In this document: positions 44,220 through 51,259 of the stretch, piece by piece
Layout of the letters: the number at the start of each line of letters is the position of its first letter
How positions within the stretch are numbered: the first letter of the stretch is position 1
Assembly (NCBI RefSeq): GCF_008085905.1
Contig: NZ_VSFF01000016.1
Location: 1-64,000 of the forward strand
Length of the DNA stretch: 64,000 bases
Source: Actinomadura syzygii
GTDB taxonomy: Bacteria; Actinomycetota; Actinomycetes; Streptosporangiales; Streptosporangiaceae
Direction: 5' to 3'
Translations under genes and position numbers: made by a program
The notes under the pieces: model-generated
The model's input: only the letters and a program-made list of their open reading frames with translations
Database searches by the model: none
What the model was told of the DNA's origin: nothing

Positions 44220-44383
44220 CGTGTTCACCTCCTTTCCGGTGATCTTTCGAGGTAAGCACGCCGCGCCGGTGAAGTCGAACTTCTGTGCGACAGGAGGCGA
44301 TGCGTGTCGGATCGGGACGCCCTGGCCCGGTGGGGCCGGAATGGATGGTCGCGGCGGCCGCCACGAGCTCACTGCGACGATTC

Positions 44384-44417
44384 GCCGTCATGACGGCATG
44401 ACGGCACACCGTCAGTT
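44384..44417. repeat. Palindromic GCCGTCAYGACGGC repeat, copy B
   Basis: GCCGTCATGACGGCATGACGGCA followed by CACCGTCAGTT; the first 14 bases are a perfect palindrome. It pairs with copy A at 42481-42515. It could be an operator, a recombination site or the remains of an insertion. Confidence 0.75.
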
Positions 44418-44509
44418 GCTCGCTCATCCGGGGCCTTAACCGGGCGAGCGTGAATGCAACACCGGGTGCCGTTAACGGACGTCGACCACCCGGCCAGCTG
44501 ACCGCCGGT

Positions 44510-45277
44510 TCAGCTCGTCATCGCCGCACCGACATCGAACTCCGTGCCGAACGGGTCCGTGATGTGAGCGACCCGCCCGTAGATCATGTCGTAGGGCTCG
44601 GCCGAGGTCCCACCCGCGTCGACCGCTCGCAGCGCCGCCGCATCGGCGTCGTCCACCTGGAACAAGGTCCCCCAACGGGACTTCGTGGCCTTCGGGTCAC
44701 CGGCGATGCCGCCGATCTCGTGGCCATCCGGTCTGCGCAGGAACGTGAAGTCGAGCTCGGGCATGTCCGGGTTGGCATCCAACGTGTAGCCGAAGACCGC
44801 GACGTAGAAGTCGCGCGCGGGCCCGGATTCCGCGGTGACCAGGTCGTTGCGGAGCAGGGCGTTCGGCTCGTTGACGATCTCGCAGCCGATGTGGGCACCG
44901 GCCTGCCACAGTCCACACTGCGCACCGGTGGTGTCCTTGATGATCGCCGTCCGGCCCTGGTCCAGCACGTCCATCGGGCCGGTGATGATCGAGCCGCCCG
45001 CGTCCCGCGCTCGGGCGGCCGCGGCGTCACAGTCATCCGTCGCGAAGTAGACGTTCCACCAGAAGTCCGTGGCGTCGGGATCGGGGTTCGGCCTGATGGC
45101 CGCGACGGGTCTGCCCCGTAGCAAGCACTGGGTGTAGTGGCCGAACTCCGCCGGTCCCACATCGAAGTCCCAACCGAACAACGCGCCGTAGAAGGTCATC
45201 GCGCGGTCGAGATCCGGGATGCCCAGGTCGATCCAGGTCGGTGTGCCAGCCGGCTGCGTGGTGGTCAGCTCGCTCAT
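44510..45277 (-). CDS. Two-domain VOC (glyoxalase-like) protein
   Basis: A 255-aa protein starting at ATG 45277 behind ACAAGGAGAGACG. Two tandem VOC domains: 1-125 (PTWIDLGIPDLDRAMTFYGALFGW) and 130-255 (ESGPARDFYVAVFGYTLD). This resembles the actinobacterial CFP30B-type proteins. The ligand is unknown. It is monocistronic. Confidence 0.87.
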   Translation of the reverse strand: MSELTTTQPAGTPTWIDLGIPDLDRAMTFYGALFGWDFDVGPAEFGHYTQCLLRGRPVAAIRPNPDPDATDFWWNVYFATDDCDAAAARARDAGGSIITGPMDVLDQGRTAIIKDTTGAQCGLWQAGAHIGCEIVNEPNALLRNDLVTAESGPARDFYVAVFGYTLDANPDMPELDFTFLRRPDGHEIGGIAGDPKATKSRWGTLFQVDDADAAALRAVDAGGTSAEPYDMIYGRVAHITDPFGTEFDVGAAMTS

Positions 45278-45549
45278 CGTCTCTCCTTGTCGTGTCCCCA
45301 TCTTGTCCCCGTCGCGTCCTTGTCGCTTCGGGTAGCGGTGATGGTAACGACGGGGTCTGACAACCGGGCTGGACGAGACGGCGGGGCCGACGACGACCGC
45401 TCCACGGCCCGGGCCGGTAGGTGTCGAGCAGTTCCTCGGCGTCAAGCTTTCCCAGCCGTACCGCGGGTTCCACACCCGACCGGTGCCCGCGTCACGGCGC
45501 GCGGTGATGCGCAGTCGTTGCTGGACGTCCTCGGGCGTAAGCGTCGGCT

Positions 45550-45700
45550 CCCGCTCGAGACCGTACTTCGCCCACAGGTCCCGCTGTTTGGCGAACGCGA
45601 ACGCGCTGGCGCCGTTGAAGTCTCCGATGTAGCCGACCCGGATCGCGCTGCCGCCGCCGGAACCTCCCCCCTCCACGCGGGCGCCCAGCGTCAGCGCGGC
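45550..45700 (-). pseudogene. N-terminal fragment of an ABC sulfonate/nitrate-type substrate-binding protein
   Basis: The minus strand encodes AIRVGYIGDFNGASAFAFAKQ and RDLWAKYGL, the typical N-terminus of an SsuA/NMT1-like binding protein right after the lipoprotein signal (TAALTLGA). Stop codons lie upstream and the frame becomes unrelated after about 45550. Both the start and the bulk of the gene are gone. Confidence 0.65.
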
Positions 45701-45980
45701 CGTTCCGGTCCGGGCAGATGGTCATCGTGGATGACCCTCCGTATTACACAAGTTGTGGTTCTTTCTCCGCCCAGATTCCGTGATGCCCGCCCCCCTCGAC
45801 CAGGCGTGATGTCCTGGCGTTCGCCGCTGCCATGTCGCTCAACGTCCGCAGCGGCCGAGTTCCAAATTGCGATCGTTCCCAGAGTTTCTGGAGGGGGCGA
45901 TACGCTCGCCGCGAGCACCTTCGCACTCTGAGCCTGCCGGTTGGGATCCCGCCTGCAGCGGGAGTGAGGAGGTGATCCGG

Positions 45981-46118
45981 ATGAGCCGACTTCGTCGTCT
46001 GCGTCCGCGGGACTGGCGGGAGGTCGCCGCCGTCGCCGCCGTAGTGCGGTGCGTGGTGGCCGTCGCGAGGTTCGCGCGGGAGGTGCTGAACGACGAAGGC
46101 CCCGGACCTCGCCTCTGA
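45981..46118 (+). CDS. 45-aa basic small protein with strong ribosome binding site
   Basis: ATG 45981 follows GTGAGGAGGTGATCCGG, a near-consensus site. The product begins MSRLRRLRPRDWREVAAVAA and has a mid-length Ala/Val-rich helix, so it may associate with membranes or nucleic acid. The family is not recognised. A hairpin terminator follows at 46146-46193, supporting a real transcription unit. Confidence 0.6.
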   Translation: MSRLRRLRPRDWREVAAVAAVVRCVVAVARFAREVLNDEGPGPRL

Positions 46119-46145
46119 CGAGGCGGGCCGGGGGCCTCCGGTGAA

Positions 46146-46193
46146 GGGCCTTCGCGGCGCACTGTCTCCTGCCCGGGACAGCCGCGGGGGCCC
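46146..46193. terminator. Hairpin terminator
   Basis: Arms GGGCCTTCGCGGC (46146-46158) and GCCGCGGGGGCCC (46181-46193) pair fully if two G-U wobbles are allowed, and TTTCTC follows. It ends the small-protein transcript. Confidence 0.65.
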
Positions 46194-46199
46194 TTTCTC

Positions 46200-46539
46200 A
46201 TGCGCCTTGCGTTGTGCGGTATGCCGATCACTACACGTACGCATTGCTCGTGCTTGGATATCCGAACCTTAGCGCCACCTACCGCCGTAGGGGCGATGTT
46301 AACCCCCCTGCGAACGCTGTAGCCCCTGTCAAACGCGGCGTTCCTACCTGCGGGAACGCGCTGTCTTACCAGGTCGAGCGCTGTAGCCCCTCTGGTGTCG
46401 TGAAAACGATCGTTTCTTGGACAGTCACCGTGCGTCGGCTCCGGGGTGCGCCGATCCACGTCCAGAGTGTCGAAGAAACGTGTTGGAAACTCCGGGTGTT
46501 CACATAGTGCGGGGGTACCCCTTTTTGTACATTGGTGGC
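46200..46539. promoter_or_regulatory. Upstream region of the recombinase operon with short repeats
   Basis: This 340-bp AT-richer stretch has the direct repeat CGCTGTAGCCCCT at 46315-46327 and 46379-46391 (64 bp apart), an inverted partial copy (GTAGGGGCG) near 46287, and the palindrome GGGGTACCCC at 46512-46521 just before a -10-like TACATT (46528-46533). Candidate recombinase (res-like) or operator sites. No gene is convincing here. Confidence 0.4.
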
Positions 46540-46812
46540 ATGGAAGAAGTTCCCCTCGGTGCTGGCGGGCGGCTGCCGTACCCACACACGCGCAACGACT
46601 GCGACCAGTGCCGGGAGGTCGACGCCGACTTCGAGATCTTGGAGGGAGCGGCGGTTCCGTCCACCCGGGACCGCCGTCCGCCGCGGCTCTGTCAGGGCTG
46701 TATCGGTCTGTGGATGGCCATGCAGGTGATGAGCCGCCCTTCCGACGTCCCGACCGGGGATCCGCTGGCGGTGACTGTTGTCCTGCTGGCTCCCGGGGGC
46801 GGCGAATGGTGA
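46540..46812 (+). CDS. 90-aa protein with two CxxC motifs (zinc-ribbon-like)
   Basis: ATG 46540 lies 6 bp after TACATT, so the mRNA may be leaderless. The protein has CDQC near residue 22 and CQGC near residue 53, with NDC just before the first, giving a possible four-Cys metal site; the rest is short helices. It overlaps the recombinase start by 7 bp, so they form an operon. It may be a recombinase accessory or regulatory protein. The family is not recognised. Confidence 0.6.
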   Translation: MEEVPLGAGGRLPYPHTRNDCDQCREVDADFEILEGAAVPSTRDRRPPRLCQGCIGLWMAMQVMSRPSDVPTGDPLAVTVVLLAPGGGEW

Positions 46813-47603
46813 AGCACGCCGAACTCCCGGCCGGGCCGCTCCTGGAGGGCTCGCTCGGCGACGACCCCCTGGCCGCCGAGCCCGCGCCGACCGGCGTGCT
46901 GATTGGGTACGCGCGGGTCTCGACCGGCGGGCAGCGCCTGGATCGGCAGACCGCCGCGCTGGAGGCGGCCGGGTGCGCGCGGATCTACGCCGACAAGAAG
47001 TCCGGCAAGGACATCGAGCGGGAGGAGCTGGCCAAGGCCCTGGAGTACGCCCGGCCCGGCGACACCCTCGTGGTCCCGAGCCTGGACCGCCTCGGCCGGT
47101 CGCTGCAGGATCTCATCGCGATCGTCGCCGGGCTGCGCAAGCGCGGCATCGGTTTCCGGTCGCTGCACGAGGCGATCGACACCACCACCCCCGGCGGAAG
47201 GCTGGTGTTCCACGTGTTCGCCGCCCTCGCCGAGTTCATCCGCGAGCTGATCGTGCAGGGCACCAAGGAGGGCCTGGCCGCCGCCCGCGCCCGCGGGCAG
47301 CGCCTCGGCCGGCCCCCGGCGCTGACCCCGGAGCAGATCCGCCAGGCCCGCGCCCTGCTCACCCGCCCGGACGAGTCGGTGTCCTCCATCGCCCGGCTGC
47401 TGGGCGTCAGCCGCTCCACCCTCTACAACCACATCCCCGAACTTGGGGGAGGGCGGCCCCACGCCGTGGCCGCAGCCGGAGAGCCCGCCGGAGAGGTCTC
47501 CGGAGACCTCTCCGCGGCCGTGGAAGGCCCGGCGGATCCCGGCCCGGCCGCCGGGGACCCGCTCGGCCGGGCGGAGAGCACGGAAACGGACCTCGCTCCC
47601 TGA
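46806..47603 (+). CDS. Serine recombinase (resolvase/invertase family)
   Basis: A 265-aa protein. After an about 30-residue leader comes the catalytic domain with LIGYARVSTGGQRLDRQ (active-site Ser), PSLDRLGRSLQDL and GGRLVFHVFAALAEFIRELI. The C-terminal HTH (about 175-215) is SVSSIARLLGVSRSTLYNHI, and an Ala/Gly-rich tail follows. It is a Tn3-type resolvase relative rather than a large serine integrase. Part of its C-terminus is duplicated at 48780-48940. No transposase lies nearby. Confidence 0.9.
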   Translation: MVKHAELPAGPLLEGSLGDDPLAAEPAPTGVLIGYARVSTGGQRLDRQTAALEAAGCARIYADKKSGKDIEREELAKALEYARPGDTLVVPSLDRLGRSLQDLIAIVAGLRKRGIGFRSLHEAIDTTTPGGRLVFHVFAALAEFIRELIVQGTKEGLAAARARGQRLGRPPALTPEQIRQARALLTRPDESVSSIARLLGVSRSTLYNHIPELGGGRPHAVAAAGEPAGEVSGDLSAAVEGPADPGPAAGDPLGRAESTETDLAP

Positions 47604-47630
47604 CCCGCCCCCCGGATCTGCGTCGGCACG

Positions 47631-47662
47631 AGCGCCGTCCCGCTGTTGTGCGGGACGGCGCT
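47631..47662. terminator. Terminator after the recombinase
   Basis: Perfect 12-bp arms AGCGCCGTCCCG (47631-47642) and CGGGACGGCGCT (47651-47662) with an 8-nt loop, 28 bp beyond the stop codon. Confidence 0.8.
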
Positions 47663-48043
47663 TCGTCGTCTCCGACACCCGCGATCGCCTCTGCCCGATT
47701 CTGTCGTCCGCTACCGACTCGAACACCCGCCTGCGTGTGCACCGGCCGCGCACTGTGCCGAACATCGGCCAGGACGACCTCGAACAGTTCGTCGAGGCTC
47801 ACAACCACTTCCGCATCACGACGGCGGGTGATTCGCCTCCGAGGTCCTGCCATGGCCCCTAACTGCCATGAACGGACCTCGAGCCGTCTCGAACATCCCC
47901 GAACATCCCCCAATATTGCTACCCGCCCGGCACACATGACTTGATTTGTCTGCACCGAGGGAAAGGAGTGGTCCCCGGAGACAGAGAAACCGCTCCGGTC
48001 TGGAATTCACTATGCCCTCGCCGGGCCCAACGAAAGGACATCG
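47663..48043. other. Intergenic region without a supported gene
   Basis: About 380 bp between the recombinase terminator and the secreted-protein gene. A short plus-strand stretch near 47757-47825 (PNIGQDDLEQFVEAHNHFRI) has coding character but is bounded by stops and unidentified. The promoter of the secreted protein should lie in 47930-48030. Confidence 0.35.
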
Positions 48044-48523
48044 ATGAAAAGCCCCGTAATATCCCTCATGCCCAAAGCGGTAGCGGCGGGCGGAGCAGTG
48101 CTCGCTGCGGCCGCAGTCCTGGCCGTGGCTCCGCAGGGCGCTCACGCCGATGCGGGTGGGTGCTCCGACCGCTGGGGGAACACCCCGAACGCCTGCATCA
48201 CGGTGTACGGGGCCGGCACCAAGGCCTACACCGTGGTCGGGAGTATCTCGCTGGGCCAGCTTCGCTGCGACCTCGCCCTGATGCTCTACGGAACACTGCC
48301 GAACGGCCAATGGTGGGGCGACGCCAAGCGTGTCCCATGCGGAGAAGTCCATCGGACGGGGCCTGACACCCGATGGAGGTCGGAGCACACGTGGAGCTTC
48401 AATCCACCGAAGAGCTTCAAGGCCGACACGCAACTCTGCGTCAAATACGGAATCTACAACGCCAGCACCGCAACGACCGCCTGGGACAATGGTCGCCAGG
48501 CATGCATCTGGATCGAGGCGTAA
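48044..48523 (+). CDS. Secreted six-cysteine protein of unknown function
   Basis: A 159-aa precursor starting at ATG 48044 with AAAGGA upstream. The signal peptide is about 1-35 (PKAVAAGGAVLAAAAVLAVAPQGAHA). The mature 124 residues contain six Cys (in GGCSD, NACIT, LRCDL, VPCGE, QLCVK, QACIW), enough for three disulfides, and are rich in Trp, Tyr and Thr, suggesting a compact beta fold. I do not recognise it. It sits between recombinase copies and is likely cargo of the mosaic. Confidence 0.75.
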   Translation: MKSPVISLMPKAVAAGGAVLAAAAVLAVAPQGAHADAGGCSDRWGNTPNACITVYGAGTKAYTVVGSISLGQLRCDLALMLYGTLPNGQWWGDAKRVPCGEVHRTGPDTRWRSEHTWSFNPPKSFKADTQLCVKYGIYNASTATTAWDNGRQACIWIEA

Positions 48524-48598
48524 GCACCTAGGCCCCGGTAGGGGCACCCTGTCCCTGATCGCCCCATTCCCATAGTTGGGGCCTTGCCGGATGCGGAA

Positions 48599-48633
48599 GA
48601 AGTCCCCGGGATCTGGATGATCCCGGGGACTTC
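48599..48633. terminator. Strong hairpin downstream of the secreted-protein gene
   Basis: Perfect 15-bp arms GAAGTCCCCGGGATC (48599-48613) and GATCCCGGGGACTTC (48619-48633) around a 5-nt loop. It is the strongest hairpin in the window and probably terminates the secreted-protein mRNA. Confidence 0.8.
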
Positions 48634-48779
48634 GGACCTTCACCGTTCGGCACTGTCCGGGCCGCGGCCCGTCATCCTGGTGCCGGAGACCTCTCCGGGG
48701 CGATCCCCCGGTCCAGAACGCCTGCGGCCCCGCCGAACAGGGATGGGCCACGGACTTGGATGGCGCCGAACTGGCGGCG

Positions 48780-48940
48780 CTCGCGGGCAGCGCCTCGGCC
48801 GTCCCCCGGCGCTGACGCCCGACCAGGTCCGTCGGGCCCCCGCCCTGCTCACCCGCCCGGACGAGTCGGTGTCGTCGATCGCCCGGTTGCTGGGCGTCAG
48901 TCGCTCCACCCTCTACTACCACGTCCCCAAACTCAGGGCC
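48780..48940 (+). pseudogene. Partial duplicate of the serine recombinase C-terminus
   Basis: This stretch encodes RGQRLGRPPALTP and SVSSIARLLGVSRSTLYYHVPKL, almost the same as residues 160-215 of the recombinase at 46806-47603 and about 85-90% identical at DNA level by eye. No catalytic domain precedes it. It is a relic of a second recombinase gene or of a duplication that enclosed the secreted-protein gene. Confidence 0.8.
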
Positions 48941-49445
48941 GGTCCCGCCTTCAAGGGAGAGTCAGGTCCAGCAGGCGCCGTGCGAGCGCGTCGCCGGTCC
49001 CGGCCACCGTGGCGGCGTGTGTGGCGCGCAGCCGGGAGCGAGCGTGGAGATTGCCTATTTCTTTCGGGGGATCGACGGATCTTCCAGCAGGTCCAGAGGC
49101 GGACGATGGGGGCGTCGTAGCCGAGGAAGATTCGACACGCCGACACCCATCCGAACCTGATGGACGGTGTCGCGGGCGGTGCCGCCGTCCAGGAGCAGCC
49201 CCACGCACTCCGGAGCGCCTCCGAAGGGGGCTGTGGAGACCGGAGGCATCGCCTCGTGTGACCCAAAACCATGTCGACGCCGCAGGGCCAGATCGGCAAA
49301 CGGGGGCATCAACAGGGCGAGGGCGTCTTCGCTGAGCCCTGAGGCGTGGGGACCGTACCGCTGACGTCGACATAGGGCGAAACAAGCATCACCCTTCATC
49401 CATCATTGCGATTTGAATACTGTATCAAGTAACATTCGGATTGCT
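48941..49445. other. Region of about 500 bp with decayed coding character on the minus strand
   Basis: Minus-strand frames at about 49055-49340 (LSEDALALLMPPFADLALRRRHGF, ... ECVGLLLDGGTARDTVHQ) and then, in another frame, about 48960-49080 (LRATHAATVAGTGDALARRLLDL) look coding but are not continuous. This suggests a frame-shifted pseudogene of a family I do not recognise. The right end (49380-49445) is AT-rich and should hold the promoter of the HTH gene. Confidence 0.4.
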
Positions 49446-49835
49446 ATGTCGATCCCATTTAAAAGAGTTCCGACCGCCGGTGGCTCGCGCGTTGATGGTG
49501 AGGTCGGCAACGACGGTGAGACCTGTAAGGAGCGGCCCGGTCACCAGGCCCAGAGCGCAGCCGGAGCGGACGCGACCGCTCTTCCCACCGTCGCCGGAGA
49601 TGTCACCTGTCCGGCCGCCTGCCCTCACCTGCACACCCCCGAGGAGTTCTCCGACCTCATCCGAGGCGCGATGAAGGCGAGGACCTTGCGGGACAAGGCA
49701 GGCCGCCGCGAGATCCCCTTCACCCGAGTCGGCAGGGCGATCCGGTTCAGCCACGCTGACATGGATCAGATCATCGCCGAAGGCGCCTCCGGCCGCCCCG
49801 CGCCACTGCGCCGCGACTCCCGGCGTCGCTCTTAG
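49446..49835 (+). CDS. Excisionase-like helix-turn-helix protein
   Basis: A 129-aa protein (ATG 49446; a TTG at 49413 is possible). The C-terminal half (HTPEEFSDLIRGAMKARTLRDK, then IPFTRVGRAIRFSHADMDQII) is a MerR/excisionase-type HTH in which the last strand and helix bind DNA. The N-terminal half has CPAACPH and is otherwise disordered. In mobile elements such proteins direct excision or regulate plasmid genes. It is the last gene before the conjugation module. Confidence 0.65.
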   Translation: MSIPFKRVPTAGGSRVDGEVGNDGETCKERPGHQAQSAAGADATALPTVAGDVTCPAACPHLHTPEEFSDLIRGAMKARTLRDKAGRREIPFTRVGRAIRFSHADMDQIIAEGASGRPAPLRRDSRRRS

Positions 49836-50731
49836 CCAGCCCGCCCCAGCCCTCCTAGCTGTCCGGGAGGCCACGACGCATGCCCGTTCACGCCATCTCC
49901 GAGGTCACACACCTGTACGCGCGTGGACGTCGTCCCCGGAGACCGGCTCCGCACCAGCCACGGCTGGTCACAGCCCACCACGCGCTTCATCTCGCTGCCG
50001 CGGGCCTCGGTGGCCGTCGACAAGGTCAGCGACCAGGGTGGAGGGTTGGTCGCCGAGGCTCCGCCCCTGTCTGCCACTCGGGGCGTTGAGCTCGTCGCAC
50101 TCTTCACCGCGCAAAGGTTGTCCTTCTTGCACCCCGGTCGTCGACCGGCTGGGACCGGGCGTCCTTCGTCATCCTCAGACGCGATTTGGGCGTCGATGGC
50201 GTCCCGGGGCCCGGGGTCGAACGCGACGCCCGGGCCGGCATCGTACCCGGCTATCGATTCGCCTCGTATTCGTGGAAAAATCGGCAATCTATCCAGGTCT
50301 ACCCATTCAGTTTGGCGATGCATAGCAATGTCATGACATTCGATAGGATCTTGCATATCCCATCTCATCCATGATGCTATGGCTATAGAAAAAGCGTTCA
50401 GAACGAGAGAGAAAGGATCGACACGCCGAGGATGGATCGCCTGCACCGAGAGCCCACAGTCTCGCAGAACCGCTGAGCCCAGCAGGCGCACTGCGATGGA
50501 TGGCAGGCCATCGAGCAGCAGGGCAAGGGGATCGGGCGGGCGGGGGCCAGCAATGGGTCGCCTCCCGAAAGCCCGTCGCGCTCACATGGACGACCACGTG
50601 AGCGCCGAGTCCAGATGAGCACTAATCACGACTCGCCACCACCCTTGAAGACGAGTGAATGAGAGTCTCACGCAAGGCGTGGACTCCTTGATTCGTCGCG
50701 GATGACCTGTGAAAGGCGAGAGGAGAGAAAC
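49836..50731. other. Long leader region before the conjugation operon
   Basis: About 900 bp without a convincing gene. Plus-strand stretches near 49880-50050 (HGWSQPTTRFISLPRASVAVDKV) may be a decayed gene. From 50230 to 50420 it is clearly AT-richer and contains the perfect 14-bp palindrome AATGTCATGACATT (50327-50340) and a TATAGA -10-like element (50384-50389). This is where I would expect the operon promoter and possibly an oriT or regulatory sites. Confidence 0.45.
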
Positions 50732-51124
50732 ATGGCAAACATCGGCGAGTCGGCGTACAGCGCGGTGGCGTGGCTGCCGACAGCGGCCTGGGACCTCAGA
50801 AGCTTCCTGGAGAACGCCAAGAGTTACGTGCAGACCGTCGGCGGCGTGCTGCTCATGCTGCTCGGCGCGGCCGGCCTGGTCTGGGGCGGCGTGCTGCTGG
50901 TCAGGAAGCTCATGGGCAATCAGCAGCAGAGCCACCAGCAAGGCTGGGGCCAGATCACCATGCTCATCCTCGTCGGTGGCGCGCTCGGCACCGGCGGCTG
51001 GCAACTCATCAGCACGGTCGGCTCCGGCGGCCAGACCACCATCGAGGAACTCGGCGGCGGCACCGTCATCGTCCAACCCTTCGACGGGTCGAACCGGTCA
51101 CGCCCCGCAGAGGGATCCCCCTGA
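50732..51124 (+). CDS. Pilin-like small membrane protein of the conjugation module
   Basis: A 130-aa protein starting at ATG 50732 after GGCGAGAGGAGAGAAAC. Two hydrophobic helices (about 36-58 and 74-95) are joined by a short polar loop (MGNQQQSHQQGWGQ), the TrbC/VirB2-like topology of type IV secretion pilins; the C-terminal 35 residues are polar. No signal peptide is evident. First gene of the module, where VirB2-like genes are often found. Confidence 0.65.
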   Translation: MANIGESAYSAVAWLPTAAWDLRSFLENAKSYVQTVGGVLLMLLGAAGLVWGGVLLVRKLMGNQQQSHQQGWGQITMLILVGGALGTGGWQLISTVGSGGQTTIEELGGGTVIVQPFDGSNRSRPAEGSP

Positions 51125-51259
51125 CGCCTCGCATCTACGCAGACAGGCATCGGACCGGGCCGGTCAACGTGACCAGACTCCCTCCGCGCCGGTCGCCTCC
51201 CTTTCGATGACCAGTCCTCCAAGCACGCACCGGCGTAGACGACAGAGACAGGGCAGCCC

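Noticed and set aside
46214..46507. A 97-codon frame starting MRYADHYTYALLV
   Set aside because: No ribosome binding site, no homology I recognise, and it spans the direct repeats upstream of the recombinase operon. It is more likely regulatory DNA.
46672..46685. GGGACCGCCGTCCG considered as a DosR box
   Set aside because: It lies inside a coding region and the centre and last position do not match the boxes seen near the regulator.
49832..50491. A 219-codon minus-strand frame in the leader of the conjugation operon
   Set aside because: Composition is not protein-like, there is no ribosome binding site, and it crosses the AT-rich regulatory stretch. I treat the region as non-coding.
50379..50618. 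A 79-codon plus-strand frame starting MAIEKAFRTREKG
   Set aside because: The start lacks a ribosome binding site and the C-terminal two thirds are low-complexity Arg/Ser/Pro. It could be a leaderless small gene because of the nearby TATAGA, but support is too weak.
41820..50731. Search for a tRNA gene or an att site marking the left end of the conjugative element
   Set aside because: No cloverleaf with a GTTCRANYC T-loop was found and no obvious att repeat could be matched, because the right end of the element is outside the window.
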